DNA of 64,000 bases, from positions 3,900,619 through 3,964,618 of the forward strand of contig NC_009706.1 of NCBI RefSeq assembly GCF_000016505.1, read 5' to 3'. Numbering within the stretch: position 1 is the first letter of the stretch; every line of letters starts with the position of its first letter. The position numbers and the translations under genes were made by a program. Shown here piece after piece: positions 61,972 to 64,000 of the stretch. The notes below the pieces were generated by a model. It ran no database searches. It was given only the letters and a program-made list of their open reading frames with translations, and was not told the origin of the DNA. Source of the stretch: Clostridium kluyveri DSM 555. GTDB taxonomy: Bacteria > Bacillota > Clostridia > Clostridiales > Clostridiaceae.

Positions 61972-62637
61972 CTAAGCTTTACTAGGACTAGTGTTCTTCT
62001 TGCTTCCAATCCTCTTTATAACTAAAGTTTGTGCTATTTGAATCAAATTACTAACAACCCAATACAATACCAATGCAGATTTGAATCCCAAGCTCATAAA
62101 TACCATAAACCCAGACATTCCTATATTCATAGTTTGTGTCTGTTTGGCCTGTTCACTATTATTTGAAGACATCATAAAATATGTAGATAAATAAGTAGTT
62201 ATTCCAGATAAAATAGCAAGGAATATATCTCTTTTAGCTAAATCACTTATCCATAAAAAACTAACACCATTTATTCCAGATAAATTATTAAAAACATAGT
62301 AGAGGGCAATTAAAATAGGCCATTGAATAAGAAGTGGTAAACATCCGCTGAAAGGACTAGCACCTTTTTCCTTATATAATTTCATCATTTCCTGTTGAGC
62401 TCTTTGTGGATCTTTTTTATATTTTTCCTGCAACTTTTTAACTTCTGGCTGAATTTCATTCATTATAAGTGAAGACTTCAACTGTTTTACACCTAATGGA
62501 AGTATTATAATTCTAATTATTAAAGTCATTAAAATTATTGCTATACCATAAGATATATTTTGATTAGGTATAAGTGAAGTCACGTTACGATGTAAAAACT
62601 CAAAAAACTGAACAAAAGCATTATTTAGATATTGCAA
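61972..62637 (-). CDS. yidC: Membrane protein insertase YidC
   Basis: A 221-aa Oxa1/YidC-type insertase with about five transmembrane helices. The conserved arginine of the hydrophilic groove is in TLIIRIIILPLG; KYKKDPQRAQQEMMKLYKEK forms the cytoplasmic hairpin. It is the short Gram-positive form. It lies 20 bases after yidD. No lipoprotein signal cysteine is visible. Confidence 0.95.
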   Translation of the reverse strand: MQYLNNAFVQFFEFLHRNVTSLIPNQNISYGIAIILMTLIIRIIILPLGVKQLKSSLIMNEIQPEVKKLQEKYKKDPQRAQQEMMKLYKEKGASPFSGCLPLLIQWPILIALYYVFNNLSGINGVSFLWISDLAKRDIFLAILSGITTYLSTYFMMSSNNSEQAKQTQTMNIGMSGFMVFMSLGFKSALVLYWVVSNLIQIAQTLVIKRIGSKKNTSPSKA

Positions 62638-62657
62638 AACTTTACTCCTCCTGAAAT

Positions 62658-62867
62658 TTATTTAACTGGGTCATATCCACCCTTACAAAATGGATTGCAC
62701 CTCAATATTCTCTTTATAGACATAAATCCACCTTTTATAATACCATGTTTTTGTAAAGCTTCCAATACATATTGTGAACAAGTAGGATAAAATCTGCAAC
62801 AAGGTACCTTTAAAGGGGAAATGTATTTCCTATATACTTTGATTAAAAAAATTAAAAACTTTTTCAC
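62658..62867 (-). CDS. yidD: Membrane protein insertion efficiency factor YidD
   Basis: A 69-aa small amphipathic protein with the family's [20 protein letters not shown] and the ending [14 protein letters not shown]. It helps YidC at the membrane. It overlaps rnpA by four bases. Confidence 0.95.
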   Translation of the reverse strand: MKKFLIFLIKVYRKYISPLKVPCCRFYPTCSQYVLEALQKHGIIKGGFMSIKRILRCNPFCKGGYDPVK

Positions 62868-63202
62868 TTATACAAACCTGCTTTTTTAATTAAATTTTTC
62901 ACAGAATTATTTATCTCCACATAACTTTTTCCGTTAGATGCTTTTCTAGCTATAAATACTAAATCGTATCCATTTTCAACTTTCATATAGTCGCTATTTA
63001 GTCTAAAACTTTCTTTAATTAATCTTTTAATTCTATTTCTAACAACACTTTTACCTACTTTTTTACTTACCGATACACCTAATCTATTTACATTCTTTCT
63101 ATTCATATATACATATAATACTAACAAATTATTAGAAAAAGATTTTCCCCTTTTATATACAGCCCTAAATTCTGCATTTTTTTTTATCCTATAAACATCC
63201 AT
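62864..63202 (-). CDS. rnpA: Ribonuclease P protein component
   Basis: A 112-aa protein subunit that helps RNase P RNA mature tRNA 5' ends. The ATG at 63202 ([20 protein letters not shown]) is chosen over a frame starting 14 codons earlier, which reads into the rpmH spacer. The RNR motif is [16 protein letters not shown]. It lies 50 bases after rpmH, as usual. Confidence 0.96.
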   Translation of the reverse strand: MDVYRIKKNAEFRAVYKRGKSFSNNLLVLYVYMNRKNVNRLGVSVSKKVGKSVVRNRIKRLIKESFRLNSDYMKVENGYDLVFIARKASNGKSYVEINNSVKNLIKKAGLYK

Positions 63203-63252
63203 CTGTCTTTGCTCCTTTTTTCTGCTTGCAGAAAAAGGCCACAAAAGCGGCC

Positions 63253-63387
63253 TTATGCTGTTAATCTTTTTCTACCTTTTTGTCTTCTTCTCTTAATAAC
63301 ATTTCTTCCTGACAGAGTTCTCATTCTCTTTCTAAAGCCATGCTCTCTTTTTCTTTGCTTCTTTTTTGGCTGATAAGTCATCCACAT
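63253..63387 (-). CDS. rpmH: 50S ribosomal protein L34
   Basis: A 44-aa protein: it starts [18 protein letters not shown] and continues [20 protein letters not shown], ending KRLTA. The ATG at 63387 gives the usual length; another in-frame ATG lies at 63381. AGGAG lies upstream (rc of 63401-63406). First gene of the operon with rnpA-yidD-yidC-jag, reading away from oriC. Confidence 0.96.
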   Translation of the reverse strand: MWMTYQPKKKQRKREHGFRKRMRTLSGRNVIKRRRQKGRKRLTA

Positions 63388-64000
63388 AATCCACACAACT
63401 CCTTTCTTCAAGTTTAATAACATTTATTTAACATTATAAAATTCAATAAGCATAATTACTTCCGAAACTGAATATTAAAAACAAAAACCTAGCTTTTTAA
63501 ATACATTTACAGTAAAAATACTAAATCCATCCTAAAGTTTCACTATTAAATTATATATTCACTAAGTTACAATGTCAATACAAATTAAAAAGTATAGAAT
63601 TCAATAGAAAAGTTCACATATCAACATTTTTATTTATTTTTGTGGATAACTTATTGAATAGGTAGTTATGTTTTGATATTATATTATAGGGACTTGTGGA
63701 TAAATTTATAATTTATATCACTTATCCACACTTGTGGATAAGTATGTGTATAACTTTATAATTTATGTGTATAACATATTTCTATATATGCATTATTGCC
63801 CAATTTATCTATTATTATTCACTGTTGATAATGTTGATATATATTTTGTTAATAATGTGGATAACTTTTTTTATCTAAAAATATCCACATTATTATACAC
63901 ATGTGAATATTTTTATCCACATGTGTCAAAAAAATATAATATACTTATAATTTTCTGTGGATATATTGTGAATTATTTTTCTAAGACTGGAGGATACAAA
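63388..64000. other. Origin of replication region (oriC) upstream of dnaA
   Basis: About 600 bases with no gene. DnaA boxes of the form TTATCCACA occur at 63641-63649, 63695-63703, 63722-63730, 63733-63741, 63856-63864 and 63913-63921, in both orientations. The variant TTATACACA occurs at about 63745, 63766 and 63892. The stretch is over 75 percent A+T, good for unwinding. The window ends in GGAGGATACAAA on the plus strand, most likely the dnaA ribosome-binding site. Confidence 0.88.

Overview
The window joins two very different DNAs. From about 40 kb to the right end it is AT-rich chromosome of a Clostridium-type spore former (Clostridium sensu stricto), within 24 kb of the replication origin. 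The evidence is the order rpmH-rnpA-yidD-yidC-jag-mnmE-mnmG-rsmG-parA-parB, the rpsF-ssb-rpsR block, rplI-lon-dnaB, and the spore gene yyaC. DnaA boxes fill the last 400 bases, and the ribosome-binding site at the right edge is probably that of dnaA. I cannot name the species.

From position 1 to about 39.9 kb the DNA is much richer in GC and is one end of an integrative and conjugative element (ICE). It sits against the 3' end of a tRNA-Thr(CGT) gene; the integrase end lies beyond the left edge. Its backbone, nearly all on the minus strand, holds a VirD4 coupling protein, a MobL-type relaxase with a long Sel1-repeat tail, a toprim protein, a ribbon-helix-helix protein and type IV secretion parts (VirB4, VirB3/PrgI, VirB6-like, pilin-like, M23 hydrolase). 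A complete Tad-type pilus set (TadA, B, C, Z, RcpC, prepilin peptidase, pilin, pseudopilins) follows, then accessory proteins (SpoVG, YodL, AbrB-type, D12 adenine methylase). Cargo comprises a two-component system with an ABC transporter, a folate module (ECF S component, N-formylglutamate amidohydrolase-like enzyme, methyltransferase), a MerR regulator, two acetyltransferases, and AT-rich single genes on the other strand.

Four things stand out. (1) The folate module is preceded by a sigma-A promoter, a ZTP riboswitch with a terminator, and then a THF riboswitch, in series. (2) On the chromosome, parA (soj) is split inside its P-loop codons by a 2,092-nt group II intron whose boundaries restore the reading frame exactly. 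(3) That intron's maturase has lost its reverse-transcriptase catalytic aspartates, so it looks like a splicing-only protein serving a chromosome-segregation gene. (4) About ten unrelated soluble ICE proteins end in a similar short Met/Leu-rich tail that the secretion and pilus parts lack, which could be a transfer or sorting signal.

The chromosomal genes form the usual origin-proximal operons for replication, ribosome assembly, membrane insertion and tRNA modification. Two parS sites flank parA-parB, and hsp18 carries a CtsR operator.
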